A stretch of DNA of 64,000 nt from contig NZ_JACTAG010000003.1 of assembly GCF_014763045.1 (NCBI RefSeq), positions 124,001 to 188,000 on the forward strand, written 5' to 3'. The notes under the pieces are model-generated. The model made no database searches. It was given only the letters and a program-made list of their open reading frames with translations, and was not told the DNA's origin. The stretch comes from Sulfitobacter aestuariivivens (GTDB taxonomy: Bacteria; Pseudomonadota; Alphaproteobacteria; Rhodobacterales; Rhodobacteraceae). Of this stretch, positions 62,718 through 64,000 are shown piece after piece. The position numbers and the translations under genes were made by a program. Every line of letters starts with the position of its first letter. Within the stretch, counting starts at the first letter, position 1.

Positions 62718-64000
62718 CTATTTGACTTCATACATAACCCATTCTCCGGGAACGCCCTTCAACTCGCGACTCCCCAGTGCGACAAATTCAAGGCCGGAAC
62801 CGACGACCAAGTCTTTTACGGTTTGTGAGCACATAATGGTTTGTGGTTCTGCCTCCGACATTATTCTCGCGGCAATATGAACTGCGAGGCCGCTCAGGTC
62901 TTCGCCACGTAGTTCGCATTCACCCGTGTGTACCCCTATCTGGCATTGCAAACCCAGCCGCTGGACATCTTCGCTGATCATTTTTGCGCATTCGATGGCT
63001 CTCGTTGGCCCACTGAAGGAAATCAGATAACCGTCGCCTGTATGTTTGATCCTGATACCGTCAAACGAAGCGATCCTACGATCTACATTGAAGTCAAGCT
63101 GTTCAAGAATGCTCTTCCACCTGTCATCACCCATAGCAGCAAGGTGATTTGTCGACCCGACGATGTCGAGAAACATGACTGTTCTCAGAGCTCTGGTGTA
63201 AGATGAACTGGAAGTCTCACCACTCACAAATTGCTCAATCTCGGCGATTAGCCGATCCTGATCGCCATACCATACGATATGATCATCTCCGGGGATAACT
63301 CGCAATTCGGCTTTTGGAATGTTGGCTGCAAGATATCGCGCATGGAAAATTGGACACCATTGATCGTCTTCACGGTGCAATATCATGGTCGGCACTTGGA
63401 TAGTTTGCAGGATATCGCGGTAGTCTATTTGATAATTCATACGGGTAAAATTCTCAGCAGTACGAGGGCTAGCTGAGTAACGCAAATAAGCAGCGTACCA
63501 CTCCGCAGCAGAGTGATCTTTCGATATACTCGGCGCACCGCTTAACAGAGCGAAAGGTTCCCCCCAATTCTCTATGAAACCGGCAATCTCCGCTTCGGCC
63601 TCGTCTTTTTGGAGCCCATAAGGATAGTCTTCCGCCCACTGGTACTTTGATCTGCTGCCATTCAATATCAAATGACTAACGCGCTCCGGAAATGTCGCCG
63701 CAAACACCGATGACATCGCGCCGCCTTCCGACACGCCAAACAAAACTGCGCGTTCTGAGCCAACCGCATCCAGCACGGCATTGATGTCTTCGGACCGTTG
63801 CTCCAGTGTGGCAACACCGACGTCTCGATCAGACATACCGGTACCGCGTTTATCAAACACAATAACACGTGCCCGTTGGCCAAGTTTTTTCAGGAAACGC
63901 GAGTAGTCAGGACTTTCCCACCCGTACTCGACGTTTGTCAGCCAACCAAGTGCGAACAGCAAATCAAATGGTCCATCTCCAAAAACTTGGTAGGCGATAT
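62718..64000 (-). CDS. Alpha/beta-hydrolase-adenylate/guanylate cyclase fusion protein (partial)
   Basis: The frame is open through the right window edge, so the N-terminus is missing; the edge sequence reads IAYQVFGDGPFDLLF, typical of the first strand of these hydrolases. The hydrolase domain (to about 270 residues from the visible start) has the nucleophile elbow GVSEGG and a late His in GDDHIVW. The C-terminal class III cyclase domain has the metal Asp in MFLDIVGSTNHL and HTGDGYLISF, and LAVHIAARIMSEA. It should produce cAMP or cGMP in response to a hydrolase-domain signal or ligand. It is the second cyclase-domain gene in the window. Confidence 0.88.
   Translation of the reverse strand, partial: IAYQVFGDGPFDLLFALGWLTNVEYGWESPDYSRFLKKLGQRARVIVFDKRGTGMSDRDVGVATLEQRSEDINAVLDAVGSERAVLFGVSEGGAMSSVFAATFPERVSHLILNGSRSKYQWAEDYPYGLQKDEAEAEIAGFIENWGEPFALLSGAPSISKDHSAAEWYAAYLRYSASPRTAENFTRMNYQIDYRDILQTIQVPTMILHREDDQWCPIFHARYLAANIPKAELRVIPGDDHIVWYGDQDRLIAEIEQFVSGETSSSSYTRALRTVMFLDIVGSTNHLAAMGDDRWKSILEQLDFNVDRRIASFDGIRIKHTGDGYLISFSGPTRAIECAKMISEDVQRLGLQCQIGVHTGECELRGEDLSGLAVHIAARIMSEAEPQTIMCSQTVKDLVVGSGLEFVALGSRELKGVPGEWVMYEVK

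Overview
The window reads as chromosome of a marine Rhodobacterales (Roseobacter-group) alphaproteobacterium. The evidence is gene content and order: an ATP-type pckA divergent from chvI-chvG-hprK-rapZ-EIIA-ptsH, an etfBA / 3-hydroxyacyl-CoA dehydrogenase / cobalamin adenosyltransferase neighbourhood, a UdgX-radical SAM DNA repair pair behind an alphaproteobacterial-type LexA box, and an L11-L10-rpoBC-str-S10 cluster with two tuf genes. Core genes are GC-rich. Species cannot be named from sequence alone.

Layout. 1-8.5 kb: partial multiheme cytochrome c; udgX-type glycosylase and radical SAM pair with a LexA-like box; a long acyl-CoA dehydrogenase resembling methylsuccinyl-CoA dehydrogenase; an XRE regulator; a LysR-like HTH protein and an unknown protein. 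8.5-16 kb: pckA, then ChvI/ChvG and the incomplete carbohydrate-PTS module (HprK, RapZ, EIIA-Man type, HPr), then an acyltransferase. 16-29 kb: 3-hydroxybutyryl-CoA dehydrogenase, DUF6473 protein, etfB-etfA, cobalamin adenosyltransferase, a HIG1-type small membrane protein, an SDR, an SH3 protein, parC, a DUF898 membrane protein, an M48 protease, a P450 and a lipoprotein. 29-60.4 kb: translation/transcription cluster tuf1 ... rplK-rplA ... rplJ-rplL ... rpoB-rpoC ... rpsL-rpsG-fusA-tuf2 ... rpsJ-rplC-rplD-rplW. 60.6-64 kb: a cold-shock gene, an intact IS3-family (IS407-like) element with 4-bp target duplication, and a partial alpha/beta-hydrolase-adenylate cyclase fusion.

The ribosomal/RNAP cluster is interrupted in at least five places by unrelated genes: flavodoxin, cyclase and Hint genes where secE-nusG would be expected; sulfatase and GNAT between rplA and rplJ; an AT-rich DGQHR-like + HEPN-like pair between rplL and rpoB; a transporter and glycosyltransferase between rpoC and rpsL; and an AT-richer SLATT-like 2TM gene plus one or two unknown ORFs between tuf2 and rpsJ. 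Core segments keep their own leaders, promoters and terminators, which probably makes the junctions permissive for insertion. The DGQHR-HEPN pair and the SLATT-like unit are the best candidates for undescribed (possibly defence or toxin-type) systems; this is inference from motifs, base composition and position.

The two tuf genes are identical over about 1.26 kb, including flanking non-coding bases, which indicates gene conversion. Palindromic GGTGCGCAT-type repeats sit in three intergenic gaps of the rpoB-tuf2 stretch. No tRNA, rRNA or CRISPR array was recognised.
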